Of a stretch of 64,000 nt of DNA, positions 54,391 through 63,088 are shown in pieces (positions within the stretch are counted from its first letter, which is position 1; the number at the start of each line of letters is the position of its first letter). Below the pieces are notes generated by a model. The model saw nothing but the letters and a program-made list of their open reading frames with translations, was not told the DNA's origin and did not search any database. Origin of the DNA: an uncultured Curtobacterium sp. (GTDB taxonomy: Bacteria > Actinomycetota > Actinomycetes > Actinomycetales > Microbacteriaceae); the NCBI GenBank assembly GCA_913778205.1, contig CAJYUW010000031.1, positions 186,001 to 250,000 on the forward strand, given 5' to 3'. Position numbers and translations under genes: made by a program.

Positions 54391-55242
54391 CTAGTTGCGC
54401 GAGCTGCTCGCCACGATGGCGAGGATGCGCAGGATCTCGAGGTAGAGCCACACGATCGTGACGATGAGGCCGAACGCCGCCGTCCACGCGTAGATGCGGG
54501 GAGCGCCGCGCTGGACACCCGTCTTGATCTGGTCGAAGTCGAGCACGAGCGAGTACGCCGCCATGAGCACGACGAGGATGCCGATGATGACGCCGAGCGG
54601 GATGCCGAAGACCTTGAAGCCGAGCGCCCCGAACGCGGTGTTCGTCACACCGGTCCACATGAGGACCAGGTTGATGAGCGAGAAGACCAGGTAGCCGATC
54701 ATCGCGACGAGGAAGAACCGGGTGGCCTTCGGCGTCGCGCGGATCTTGCCCGACGTGAAGAGCAGGAGCGTGATCGCGAACACACCGAGCGTGCCGAAGA
54801 CCGCCTGCGGGACGATGCCGCCGAAGGCGTACTGGTACGCGTGGGAGATGCCGCCGACGAAGACGCCCTGCACGCCGGAGTACGCGAGCACGAGCGCAGG
54901 CGACGGCTTCTTCTTGAAGGTGTTCACGAGGGCGAGCACGAAGCCGACGATCGCTGCGACGACCCACACGCCGGCCGGGAGGTTCCAGCCCGCGACCGCG
55001 CCGACGACGAGCACGCCGAACGCGAGGAGGGTCTTGACGATGGTGTCCTCGTACGACATGCGGTCGGTGTCGACGGTCGACGCCGACGGGCGGTCGTACA
55101 TGTACTGCAGCTGGTCGGGCGTCATGCCGGCCTGCGGCGTCTGACCCCAGCCAGCCTGCTGCTGTCCGGCGCCCGCGCCCCAGGCGTTCCGGCCCGCGTC
55201 GTTGAAGGCGGGGGACTGGTCGAAACCGGGCTTGAAGGCCAT
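54391..55242 (-). CDS. Bax inhibitor-1/YccA family membrane protein
   Basis: The 283-residue product starts at the ATG 55242 with AGGAGAGG upstream. The first 80 residues are hydrophilic and Gln/Gly-rich (FDQSPAFNDAGRNAWG). Seven hydrophobic segments follow, with the family motif around PALVLAYSGVQGVFVGGISH and a final ALVLDF-like segment (AAYSLVLDFDQIKTG). Members are proposed pH- or calcium-sensitive leak channels; the role here is unknown. It is monocistronic. Confidence 0.88.
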   Translation of the reverse strand: MAFKPGFDQSPAFNDAGRNAWGAGAGQQQAGWGQTPQAGMTPDQLQYMYDRPSASTVDTDRMSYEDTIVKTLLAFGVLVVGAVAGWNLPAGVWVVAAIVGFVLALVNTFKKKPSPALVLAYSGVQGVFVGGISHAYQYAFGGIVPQAVFGTLGVFAITLLLFTSGKIRATPKATRFFLVAMIGYLVFSLINLVLMWTGVTNTAFGALGFKVFGIPLGVIIGILVVLMAAYSLVLDFDQIKTGVQRGAPRIYAWTAAFGLIVTIVWLYLEILRILAIVASSSRN

Positions 55243-55427
55243 GGTGTCCTCTCCTGATGATTCGAGTCCTCTCAGCCTAGGGGCCGGGTGGCCCGGGAGG
55301 CTGTGGATTCGCGGCGAGCGGAACGGCTGTCCCGTGGTCGCCTGCGGCGATCGTCGCAGCCCTGGCTCGGAGTTCGCCGTGCCCGGCCTGAGCACCTTAC
55401 GGAGGTGGGCTGCACGGCGGCGGCGAG

Positions 55428-55446
55428 CCGCGCCTCCAGGCCGGTA
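55428..55446. repeat. Dispersed repeat core overlapping the phosphodiesterase promoter
   Basis: CCGCGCCTCCAGGCCGGTA carries the family core. Its 3' end runs into the TACCGT hexamer that would be the -10 of the following gene, so the repeat supplies part of the promoter region. Confidence 0.7.
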
Positions 55447-55456
55447 CCGTGCACGC

Positions 55457-56488
55457 ATGACCCTCGTCATCGCCCACCGCGGCGCGTCCGGACACCGTCC
55501 CGAGCACTCCCGCAGCGCCTACGAGCTCGCGATCGCGATGGGGTGCGACGCGATCGAGCCGGACCTCGTGCCGACGCGGGACGGGGTGCTCGTCCTCCGG
55601 CACGAGAACGAGGTGTCCGGGACGACCGACGTGGCCGACCGCCGCGAGTTCGCCGATCGACGGACCACGAAGACCGTCGACGGCCAGGTCCAGACCGGGT
55701 GGTTCACGGAGGACTTCACCTGGGCGGAGCTGCAGACGCTCCGGACCCGCGAGCGCCTGCCCGCCCTGCGGCCGGCGTCGGCGGCGCACGACGGGGAAGA
55801 CCCGGTCCTGCGGCTCGAGGACCTCCTCGCGATGCTGGACGACGCCCCGCGACCGGTCGGGCTGGTGGCCGAGGTCAAGCACGCGACGTACTTCGAGCAG
55901 GCCGGGTTCCCGATGGCGGCGATGCTCGACGACGCGCTCGGCGACGCGGGGTGGCGACAGGACGAGCGGCTCACGGTCGAGAGCTTCGAGAAGGGCGTGC
56001 TCCGCGACCTCCGCTCGCGTCGGACGGGTGGCCGGCTCGTGTACCTCCAGGAGGCGCGGGGCAGCGCAGCCGACGAGGTCGCCTCCCACGGGGCGCTGGC
56101 CCCGTCGTACGCGTCGGAGCGTTCGGACGAGGCGCTCGCGGAGCTCGCGACCGAGTTCAACGGGATCAGTGTGGACCTCAGGACCCTGATGGCCGGGGTC
56201 GACACCCGGGCAGTGGAGGACCGCGGACCGATCCGCAGCGCGATCGTCGACCGGGCGCACGACGCCGGACTCGCGGTGTTCACGTGGACGCTGCGGCCGG
56301 AGAACCGCTTCCTGCCGGCACCGCTCAGGCGCGGCGGCGACGTCGCGGCGCACGGCGACTGGGAGCGGTGGTTCACGTCGATCGTGCGGACGGGTGTCGA
56401 CGGGGTGTTCGCGGACCACACGGACCTCGCGGTGCGGGCGCGATCGGTCGTCGCGGGGACCGGTCCCGGTGTCGGAGGCGCGGCCTAG
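55457..56488 (+). CDS. Glycerophosphodiester phosphodiesterase
   Basis: The 343-residue TIM-barrel enzyme splits glycerophosphodiesters to glycerol-3-phosphate and an alcohol. The GDPD signature IAHRGASGHRPEHS is at residues 5-18, followed by IEPDLVPTRDGVLVLRHE and, near the end, VFTWTLRPENRF and DGVFADHTDLA. No signal peptide, so it acts in the cytosol. The ATG lies 6 nt after TACCGT (leaderless). Its product could feed GlpD, encoded 7 kb upstream. Confidence 0.9.
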   Translation: MTLVIAHRGASGHRPEHSRSAYELAIAMGCDAIEPDLVPTRDGVLVLRHENEVSGTTDVADRREFADRRTTKTVDGQVQTGWFTEDFTWAELQTLRTRERLPALRPASAAHDGEDPVLRLEDLLAMLDDAPRPVGLVAEVKHATYFEQAGFPMAAMLDDALGDAGWRQDERLTVESFEKGVLRDLRSRRTGGRLVYLQEARGSAADEVASHGALAPSYASERSDEALAELATEFNGISVDLRTLMAGVDTRAVEDRGPIRSAIVDRAHDAGLAVFTWTLRPENRFLPAPLRRGGDVAAHGDWERWFTSIVRTGVDGVFADHTDLAVRARSVVAGTGPGVGGAA

Positions 56489-56500
56489 ACTGTCCCGGAC

Positions 56501-58972
56501 ATGACGATCGTGCTGGACCCATTCGACTCGTCGCCCGAGCAGGGTGCCGGGGCCGCTGCCTACGAGGACCCGTTCACCGCGGGTCTGAACCCCCAGCAGA
56601 AGGAAGCCGTCGAGTACCGCGGCGAGTCCCTGCTCATCGTCGCGGGCGCCGGGTCGGGCAAGACGAGCGTGCTGACGCGTCGCATCGCGCTGCTGCTCGC
56701 CAACCGAGAGGCCTGGCCGTCCCAGATCCTCGCGATCACCTTCACGAACAAGGCCGCGGCCGAGATGCGGGAGCGCGTCCGAGCCCTCGTCGGGAACGAA
56801 GCCGAGGGCATGTGGATCTCGACCTTCCACTCGGCGTGCGTGCGCATCCTGCGGCGCGAAGCCGAGCGGTTCGGGTTCTCGCAGTCGTTCACCATCTACG
56901 ACTCGGCCGACTCCCGCGCGCTGCTCAAGCGGATCATCAAGGAGTACGAGGCCGACCAGCTCGGACTCACGGTCGGGGCGGCGGCGTCGAAGATCTCGAA
57001 GCTCAAGAACGAGCTGCAGGACGTCGACACCTACGCCCGGAACATCAACGCGAACGATCCGCAGGAGGTCATGTTCGCCCAGGTGTTCCGCCGCTACACC
57101 GACGAGCTCCGTCGCGCGAACGCCTTCGACTTCGACGACCTCATCGGGCAGACGGTGTTCCTGTTCCGGGCGTTCCCGGACGTCGCGGCGCTGTACCAGC
57201 GGCGGTTCCGGTTCATCCTCGTCGACGAGTACCAGGACACCAACCACGCGCAGTACGCCCTGATCCGCGAGCTCACCCGTCCCGTCCCGGTCGAGCAGGT
57301 CGACGCGCTCGAGGACGCCGGCCAGCACGTCGAGCGCATGCGGGAGCGCGACGGATCGATCGCGCCGGCGTCGTTGACGGTCGTCGGTGACTCGGACCAG
57401 TCGATCTACGCGTTCCGCGGGGCCGACATCCGCAACATCGTCGAGTTCGAGCGGGACTTCCCGAACTCGAAGGTCATCCTGCTCGAGCAGAACTACCGGT
57501 CGACGCAGAACATCCTCGACGCCGCGAACGCCGTGATCGCGAACAACTTCGACCGGCAGGCGAAGAACTTGTTCACCGACGTCGGCGCCGGGGACAAGAT
57601 CGTCGGCTTCACCGGGTACACCGGCCACGACGAGGCCCAGTTCGTGGCGGACGAGGTCCAGCGGCTGCACGAGGGCGGCACGGCCTACCGCGACATGGCG
57701 GTGTTCTACCGGACGAACTCGCAGACCCGTGCGCTGGAGGAGATCTTCATCCGCGCGGCGATCCCGTACCGGGTGCTCGGCGGCACCAAGTTCTACGAGC
57801 GCGCCGAGATCAAGGACGCGATGGCGTACCTCATCACCATCGCCAACCCGGCCGATCCGATGGCGCTCCGCCGCATCCTGAACGTCCCGAAGCGCGGGAT
57901 CGGAGCCGTCACCGAGACGACGCTGCAGCGGTACGCGGACGAGCACGAGACCACCATGCGCGAGGCCCTGCGGCACGCGGACGAGCTCGGCTTCGGCCCG
58001 AAGGTGCGCACCGCGATCACGGCGTTCGCGGCCCTCCTTGACGAGGTCTCCGCCAAGGCGCAGGACCAGCCGGTCGTCGACACGCTGACGCAGCTCCTCG
58101 ACGGGTCGGGGCTGCTCGAGAACCTCCGGAAGTCGCCGGATGCGCAGGACGCGGCGCGCGCGGACAACATCGACGAGCTCGTGGCGGTGACGCGGGAGTT
58201 CCAGAAGAACAACCCCGACGGCACCCTGTCCGACTTCCTCACCGAGGTGTCGCTCGTCGCGGCGGCGGACGAGCTCGACGACTCGTCCGGCACCGTGTCG
58301 CTCATGACGCTGCACACCGCGAAGGGGCTCGAGTACGACGCGGTGTTCCTGACCGGTGTCGAGGAGGACCTCCTCCCGCACCGCATGTCCGCGAACGAGC
58401 CCGGTGGTCCCGCGGAGGAACGCCGCCTGTTCTACGTCGGCATCACCCGGGCGAAGAAGTCGCTCTTCCTGTCGCTGGCGATGACCCGCGCCCAGTTCGG
58501 CGACGTCAACGTGGCGATGCCCTCCCGCTTCCTGCAGGAGATCCCGGAGGGTCTCATCGAGTGGAAGCAGTCGCCGGGCATGGCGAACAGCCGCGGCGGG
58601 ACGGAGCCCCGCGCCCTCAACGCCCGACGTGGTGGCGGCCCGGGCGGCTTCGGTGGTGCAGGCGGCGCGGGCGGCGGCGGTGGCGGTGGCTACCGCGGTG
58701 GTGGCGGCTGGGGCGGGGGCTCGTACGACCGTGCCGCGGCGGCGGCGAAGACCCGCCCGAAGACCGAGTGGGCGAACCGCGTGTCGGGTCAGGTGCGCGA
58801 CAACGGCGACCTCGAGCTCGCCGCAGGCGACCGCATCAAGCACGTCGACTTCGGCGAGGGCACGGTGTCGGCGGTGACCGGGCAGGGCGCGAAGCGCATC
58901 GCGGAGATCGCGTTCGACTCGGCCGGGCGCAAGAAGCTGCTCATCAAGATCGCCCCGATCGAGAAGCTCTAG
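56501..58972 (+). CDS. pcrA: ATP-dependent DNA helicase PcrA/UvrD
   Basis: The 823-residue superfamily 1A helicase acts in repair and at collisions with RNA polymerase. Walker A AGAGSGKT is at 48-55, with ITFTNKAAAEMRERV, STFHSACVRILR, VDEYQDTN (near residue 241), VGDSDQSIYAFRGAD, QNYRSTQ, TLHTAKGLEYD and FYVGITRAKK. A 35-residue Gly-rich linker (near residues 705-740) leads to a C-terminal Tudor-like domain (GDRIKHVDFGEGTV) of the RNA-polymerase-binding type. A short insert lies before SLTVVGD. TAGACT ends 9 nt before the ATG. Confidence 0.96.
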   Translation: MTIVLDPFDSSPEQGAGAAAYEDPFTAGLNPQQKEAVEYRGESLLIVAGAGSGKTSVLTRRIALLLANREAWPSQILAITFTNKAAAEMRERVRALVGNEAEGMWISTFHSACVRILRREAERFGFSQSFTIYDSADSRALLKRIIKEYEADQLGLTVGAAASKISKLKNELQDVDTYARNINANDPQEVMFAQVFRRYTDELRRANAFDFDDLIGQTVFLFRAFPDVAALYQRRFRFILVDEYQDTNHAQYALIRELTRPVPVEQVDALEDAGQHVERMRERDGSIAPASLTVVGDSDQSIYAFRGADIRNIVEFERDFPNSKVILLEQNYRSTQNILDAANAVIANNFDRQAKNLFTDVGAGDKIVGFTGYTGHDEAQFVADEVQRLHEGGTAYRDMAVFYRTNSQTRALEEIFIRAAIPYRVLGGTKFYERAEIKDAMAYLITIANPADPMALRRILNVPKRGIGAVTETTLQRYADEHETTMREALRHADELGFGPKVRTAITAFAALLDEVSAKAQDQPVVDTLTQLLDGSGLLENLRKSPDAQDAARADNIDELVAVTREFQKNNPDGTLSDFLTEVSLVAAADELDDSSGTVSLMTLHTAKGLEYDAVFLTGVEEDLLPHRMSANEPGGPAEERRLFYVGITRAKKSLFLSLAMTRAQFGDVNVAMPSRFLQEIPEGLIEWKQSPGMANSRGGTEPRALNARRGGGPGGFGGAGGAGGGGGGGYRGGGGWGGGSYDRAAAAAKTRPKTEWANRVSGQVRDNGDLELAAGDRIKHVDFGEGTVSAVTGQGAKRIAEIAFDSAGRKKLLIKIAPIEKL

Positions 58973-59018
58973 CGCCGCGCACGCCGCGCACGCCGCGCAC
59001 GCCGCGCACGCCGCGCGC
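58973..59018. repeat. 9-bp tandem repeat after pcrA
   Basis: CGCCGCGCA is repeated about four and a half times directly after the pcrA stop, then grades into irregular CGCG-rich sequence. Confidence 0.75.
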
Positions 59019-59081
59019 GTCGCGCGGCGCGCCGTGCCGCGCGCCGCCGCATTCGCCGCGCCTCTGGCGCGGTTGGTCTGC

Positions 59082-59141
59082 GCACAACCAAAGGCGGATC
59101 GCACCACATGATTCCGTGGTGCGCCGCGACTTTGGTTGTGC
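59082..59141. repeat. 60-bp palindrome with GCACAACCAAAG arms, second copy
   Basis: GCACAACCAAAG at 59082-59093 and CTTTGGTTGTGC at 59130-59141 are perfect complements. The interior has its own stem (CGCACCAC/GTGGTGCG) that differs entirely from the interior of the copy at 22965-23024. Both copies are exactly 60 bp and both lie between convergent genes (here pcrA and pdxH). Confidence 0.85.
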
Positions 59142-59211
59142 GGCCGCACGGGGATGGCTCGCGCCGCGACCACCGCGGCGCCGCCCTGGTCGGGCAGCGC
59201 GGGCGCGGCCG

Positions 59212-59847
59212 CTACGGCTGGAGCCGCGCGGTGTCCCACCCGTCGGTCGCGCGGACGTACTGCAGACGCCGGTGCATCCGGTCCCGGCTGCCGTGCCAGA
59301 ACTCGACGACGTCGGGCTCCAGCCGCCACGCGACCCACCCGTCCGGCCGGGGCACGTCGTCGTCGGTGTCCGCCAGCAGGGTGTTCGCGTCGTCGATGAG
59401 GTCCTGCAGCGTCCGCGGTTCGAGCACGTCCGATTGGTCGGCGATCGCGGTCGCAGCGCGGGACTTCGGCGACCGGTCGGCGAAGAGCGCGTCGGACTCC
59501 TCGTCGGAGATCTGCACGACGCGCCCCTCGAACCGCAGCTGCTGCATCGTCTCGCGCCAGTACACCTGCAACGCGGCGTGCGGGTTCGCGGTCATCTGCC
59601 GGCCCTTGGGGCTCAGCGTGGAGGACCCGAACACGAGGCCGTCGTCCTCGATGCGCTTCACGTCGACGGTGCGCGCCGACACACGGCCGTCGGGGTCCGC
59701 GGTCGCGAGGGTCATCGAGAGCGGCTCCGACACCTCGCGGTCCTCGGCGTCGGCGAGCCACGACCGGGCGAGGTCGAGCGGGGACCGGGGTGGGGTGTCG
59801 AACTCCGGGAGCTCGAGCGAGTCGTCACCGGACAGCGAAGCGGACAT
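59212..59847 (-). CDS. pdxH: Pyridoxamine 5'-phosphate oxidase-like flavoprotein
   Basis: The 211-residue protein matches PdxH over its length. FMN-binding blocks are SARTVDVKRIEDDGLVFGSS and SPKGRQMTANPHAALQVYW, then LRFEGRVVQIS, and the C-terminal substrate block RMHRRLQYVR with a final RLQP. Several usually fixed positions differ (VDVK for VLLK, DRSPKS for RP-type), so it is a divergent member. Expected reaction: PNP or PMP to pyridoxal phosphate. The ATG at 59847 is preferred over a TTG four codons upstream. It is next to the NAD operon on the same strand. Confidence 0.82.
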   Translation of the reverse strand: MSASLSGDDSLELPEFDTPPRSPLDLARSWLADAEDREVSEPLSMTLATADPDGRVSARTVDVKRIEDDGLVFGSSTLSPKGRQMTANPHAALQVYWRETMQQLRFEGRVVQISDEESDALFADRSPKSRAATAIADQSDVLEPRTLQDLIDDANTLLADTDDDVPRPDGWVAWRLEPDVVEFWHGSRDRMHRRLQYVRATDGWDTARLQP

Positions 59848-59865
59848 GAACACAGCCAACCCCGC

Positions 59866-60690
59866 TCAGTCGACCCACGTCCAGGTCGCCGGGGGACGCC
59901 CGCCCCGCCCGCTCGTGGTCGCGGGGACGGCGGCCCGGACGAGCGCCGGGTTCGTGCGGAGGGAACGGTTGAGGTTGCCCGCGTCCGGCACGGTGCCGTG
60001 CAGTGCCGTGTGCAGCTGCGCCGCGGCCGAGGTCGGGAAGACCTCGCCGAGCAGGGCGCGCGTCAAGGAGACGTCGCGCCACAGGCGCGTGCGCACGTGG
60101 TCGACGGCAGCGGCGACGATCGCGTCGTGGTCGAACGGGAGGCCCGGGTCGGCTCCGACGGCAGGGCGCCAGATCGCGGATCCGGCCTCGGTCGCGGATC
60201 CGGCCTCGGTCGCGGATCCGGCCCCGGTCGCGGACCCGGCCCCGGTGGTGGGGCCGGCCCCGGTGGTGGGTCCGGCTCCGGTGGTGGGTCCGGCTCCGGC
60301 TGTCCGAGCCGTGGACACGAGCCCTGCGGTGGACGTCGCCGCGGCGGCCGTCCCGTCGGCTGCCCGGGGGGACGCGACGGCCAGGAAGGCGATGCTGATC
60401 GCGGTGTCCCGGGGATCCCGCGACGGTCCGTCGAACGCGCCGACCTGGGCGAGGTGCCGGACCGCGGCCGCGTCGATCCCGGTCTTGGTGCGCAGTGCGC
60501 GCCGTGCACCCTCCACGAGGCGTTCCGCAGCGTCCAGGAGCACGCCGGGGAGGGCCTCCCGGCCGGCGAAGGGGGCGTACGGCCGTCGCGCGGTGGCGAC
60601 CCGCAGACCGTCCGCCGTCGTGAAGGACATCGGGACGACGTCGATCGCGATGAGCGGCTGGTCGCGGGCCGCCGTGGCGGCGTCGGTCAC
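59866..60690 (-). CDS. nrtR: NrtR-type Nudix/winged-helix regulator with degenerate Nudix box
   Basis: The 274-residue product has an N-terminal Nudix fold and a C-terminal winged-helix region of the NrtR type (LPFDHDAIVAAAVDHVRTRL, LLGEVFPTSAAAQLHTALHG, NLNRSLRTNPALV, GRGGRPPATW). NrtR proteins sense ADP-ribose and repress NAD genes. The Nudix box reads ERLVEGARRALRTKTG where REXXEE is expected, so the three catalytic Glu are gone and hydrolysis is unlikely. A 42-residue repeat insert splits the Nudix domain. The GTG overlaps the nadV stop by 4 nt: third gene of the operon. Confidence 0.72.
   Translation of the reverse strand: MTDAATAARDQPLIAIDVVPMSFTTADGLRVATARRPYAPFAGREALPGVLLDAAERLVEGARRALRTKTGIDAAAVRHLAQVGAFDGPSRDPRDTAISIAFLAVASPRAADGTAAAATSTAGLVSTARTAGAGPTTGAGPTTGAGPTTGAGSATGAGSATEAGSATEAGSAIWRPAVGADPGLPFDHDAIVAAAVDHVRTRLWRDVSLTRALLGEVFPTSAAAQLHTALHGTVPDAGNLNRSLRTNPALVRAAVPATTSGRGGRPPATWTWVD
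60176..60301. repeat. Seven 18-bp tandem repeats inside the NrtR-type gene
   Basis: Units of the form GCGGATCCGGCCTCGGTC / GTGGGTCCGGCTCCGGTG repeat seven times without interruption. They encode six-residue steps such as TTGAGP and ATEAGS (about residues 130-172). The unit is a multiple of three, so copy-number changes would alter length but not frame. Confidence 0.92.
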
Positions 60691-62243
60691 GCCCGGGCCC
60701 GGCGAGCGGCCCGGGCGGCGCGCTCGTCGCGGAGCGTCGCCCGGACGTCGGCGAACGACTGGAGGACCGTGAACCGGCCGTCGACCCACACCGTCCGGAG
60801 GAGGCTGGTCGCCTCGTCCTCCGCGCTCGCCTGGTCGGTCTGCCGGATCTCGCCGTCCTCGTCCCGGTGCAGCGCGATGCGGCCCTTGGCGCTCTTCTTG
60901 CCGCTGCCGGTCTTCGGGTCCTTCTGGATGTCGACCGGCTCGCCGTCGACCAGGGCCCAGGTGGCCTTCACGGCGCTGCCGAGGTTGTCGCGGGTCATGT
61001 ACTGGTACGTGTACGACCCGATGCCGAGCACGATGTTGTCGCTCGCGTAGCCCTTCGCGGCGAGGCGCTCGTAGATGCGGCGGGCACGGTCGAGTGTGAT
61101 GCTGTCGCCGTAGATCACGCCGATGTGCTGGTCGAGGACCTTGAAGCCCCGCTGGTTGACGGTGTGGCCGAAGAGCTCGTCGAGCAGTTCGACGACGCCC
61201 TTCTCCTCGTTGCTCCGGCCGTCGCGGAAGAGCTCGGACGCGGGGACGCCGTGCACCGTGCCGGTCACGATGTCGACCGGGTCGCCCGAGTCCGGGCGGA
61301 TGACGAGCTTGCCGTCGCGGGCGGTGATGCGGTCCCTGAGCTGCGGGAGGGTCTCGGTGATGACCTTGAAGAGGTCGAAGCCGTCGCTCACCGCCGAGAC
61401 GATGCCGGTCGGGTAGACGTCGAGGATCTGCTCGAAGGTCTCGAGCTCCCCGCCGGCCCCGCGGACGCACATGACGCTGTGCTCGGTCGCGGGCACGCTC
61501 GCGCCGACCCACCCGTTGTCGCCGGGGTAGTAGCGGTCGATGAAGTCGAGCGACGGCATCGAGTCGGTGCCGAGGAACGAGAGCAGGTGCCCGGCACCGG
61601 CGGCCGCGGCCGACTCGATGCTCGACTGCCCGCGGAACGAGAAGTCGTGCGCGGCGAAGTCGATGCTCGCAGGGTCGGCGCCGGTGCGCTCCGCCCAGTC
61701 CTCCATGAGGTCGCGGTACTCGAGCGCCTTCGTGGCGACGGTCGACGGGTGCCAGATCGACGCCGACAGAGCGGTCTCGATGTAGTTCGGCAGCCAGAAG
61801 AACTCGTCGACCGTGTTCTCGATCGTCAGGGTCGCGACGCCGATCGGGGCGAGGGTCCCCTCGGGCAGGGCCTTGACGTCGAGCGGCAGGTACCCGAGAC
61901 GGTGCAGGGCACGGACGTGGTCGGTCCCGATGTGGTTCGGGCCGAAGTAGTCCTGGAGCGCCTGCTCGAACAGGTCGGCGACCTCGTCCTCGTCGGCGGC
62001 GAAGAACGGCGCCCAGGCTTCGACGAGGTGGCGCTGGATGAACGCCTGCAGACCGAACACCACGGCGTGCGTCGACTCCGGCATGTGGCTGTTCGACCGG
62101 TTCGTCCAGTTGATGAGGATCCGGGTCGTGCCGGCCGGGTAGACCTGCCGGTGCGAGTGCTTGTAGCCGTCGACGGAGAGGAGCGGCGCGATCGGGCTCG
62201 GCGTGGTGATGCGGGGCGCGAGGCCCGTGGTGGTGGTGGTCAT
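60687..62243 (-). CDS. nadV: Nicotinamide phosphoribosyltransferase
   Basis: The 518-residue enzyme is a NAMPT homologue, joining nicotinamide and PRPP to NMN in the short NAD salvage route. Shared blocks with human NAMPT include VDGYKHSHRQVYPAGT, FSFRGQSSIESAAAAGAGHL, LGTDSMPSLDFI, VIRPDSGDPVDIV, VIYGDSIT and GIGSYTYQYMTRDN. It is somewhat longer than typical bacterial NadV (about 460-490), with an Ala/Arg-rich C-terminal tail. ATGA overlap with the upstream Prs-like gene and GTGA overlap with the NrtR-type gene show one translational unit. Confidence 0.93.
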   Translation of the reverse strand: MTTTTTGLAPRITTPSPIAPLLSVDGYKHSHRQVYPAGTTRILINWTNRSNSHMPESTHAVVFGLQAFIQRHLVEAWAPFFAADEDEVADLFEQALQDYFGPNHIGTDHVRALHRLGYLPLDVKALPEGTLAPIGVATLTIENTVDEFFWLPNYIETALSASIWHPSTVATKALEYRDLMEDWAERTGADPASIDFAAHDFSFRGQSSIESAAAAGAGHLLSFLGTDSMPSLDFIDRYYPGDNGWVGASVPATEHSVMCVRGAGGELETFEQILDVYPTGIVSAVSDGFDLFKVITETLPQLRDRITARDGKLVIRPDSGDPVDIVTGTVHGVPASELFRDGRSNEEKGVVELLDELFGHTVNQRGFKVLDQHIGVIYGDSITLDRARRIYERLAAKGYASDNIVLGIGSYTYQYMTRDNLGSAVKATWALVDGEPVDIQKDPKTGSGKKSAKGRIALHRDEDGEIRQTDQASAEDEATSLLRTVWVDGRFTVLQSFADVRATLRDERAARAARRARA

Positions 62244-63070
62244 CGGATCTCCCTCGTGAGGTACGGGCTGAGCGGGACGGTTCGCAAGCCCGGCACGTCG
62301 TTCTGGGCCGGGTACGAGTCGGTGGTGACGATCTCCCCGAAGTGCTCGGCGAGCTGCGGGGCCCGGCCGGAGAAGACGCCGTGCGAGACCCACAGGCCGA
62401 GCCGTTCCCGCGGCAGGCCGGTCGACCCGGCCAGACCCATGAAGGTCCCGCCGCCGTCGCAGATGTCGTCGACGACGAGCAGCCGGCCGGTGTCCGGGAG
62501 CGGCTCGCAGGAGAACCCGTCGAGCTTCCCGGTGTCCGGGTTGCGGTGCTTCTCGGCGCGGAAGAGCGGCAGCCCGGCGGCGGTGGCGACCGCGGACGCC
62601 CGTGCGACCGCGCCCCTGTCGGGGGCGATGACACCGCTGTAGTCGGAGCCGGCGAGCACGGCGTCGCGCACGACCCGCTCGCTCGTGACCACGGTGAGTC
62701 GCTCGACCAGGCCGACGATGACCGGCGAGTGCGGGTCGAACGCGACCACCTGGTCGATGCGGAAGCCGTTGAGCACGTCCGCGTAGACCTTCGCGCCGAA
62801 CGGGAGGCCGCGGTCCTGCCGCGCGCCGGGGAGGTACGGGACGAGCGCGACCGACCGGGCGCCGCGCTGCCGGACGGCGTCCGCCCACATGCCGAGCACG
62901 AGGAGGTCGTCGCCGCTGGTGCCGCGCAGGGTCGCGATCTCGGTGGTCGCCCCCGCGTCGGCGTCGTCCACGACCTTGACGTGGGCTTCACCGGCGGGGA
63001 ACCGCATGGTGGAGAACGTCGGTGTCGTCGGTGTGCCCTGGGCGTCCCAGGTGCTGAGTTCGACTGCCAT
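62240..63070 (-). CDS. prs: Short PRPP-synthetase-like protein of the NAD salvage operon
   Basis: The 276-residue protein keeps the PRPP synthetase active site: ATP-binding YLPGARQDR (79-87), FDPHS (111-115), the catalytic-loop EKHR (173-176) and the ribose-phosphate loop VVDDICDGGGTF (199-210). It is 40 residues shorter than housekeeping Prs and reads DGGGT where TGGT is usual. It would supply PRPP to NadV. An ADP-ribose-pyrophosphate synthetase role, as in phage NAD-rebuilding pairs, is an alternative. First gene of the operon. The ATG is 6 nt after TACGGT on the coding strand, behind a perfect palindrome. Confidence 0.85.
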   Translation of the reverse strand: MAVELSTWDAQGTPTTPTFSTMRFPAGEAHVKVVDDADAGATTEIATLRGTSGDDLLVLGMWADAVRQRGARSVALVPYLPGARQDRGLPFGAKVYADVLNGFRIDQVVAFDPHSPVIVGLVERLTVVTSERVVRDAVLAGSDYSGVIAPDRGAVARASAVATAAGLPLFRAEKHRNPDTGKLDGFSCEPLPDTGRLLVVDDICDGGGTFMGLAGSTGLPRERLGLWVSHGVFSGRAPQLAEHFGEIVTTDSYPAQNDVPGLRTVPLSPYLTREIR

Positions 63071-63088
63071 GGCCCGACCGTACCACGG

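Noticed and set aside
55397..59761. A 1454-codon minus-strand open frame opposite the phosphodiesterase and pcrA
   Set aside because: Compositional shadow, Arg/Val/Asp-rich throughout, crossing the end of pcrA and the 60-bp palindrome without a sensible protein.
60176..60301. CRISPR-like or regulatory direct repeats
   Set aside because: The 18-bp units are in frame inside a conserved gene and encode a six-residue repeat, so they are a coding minisatellite.
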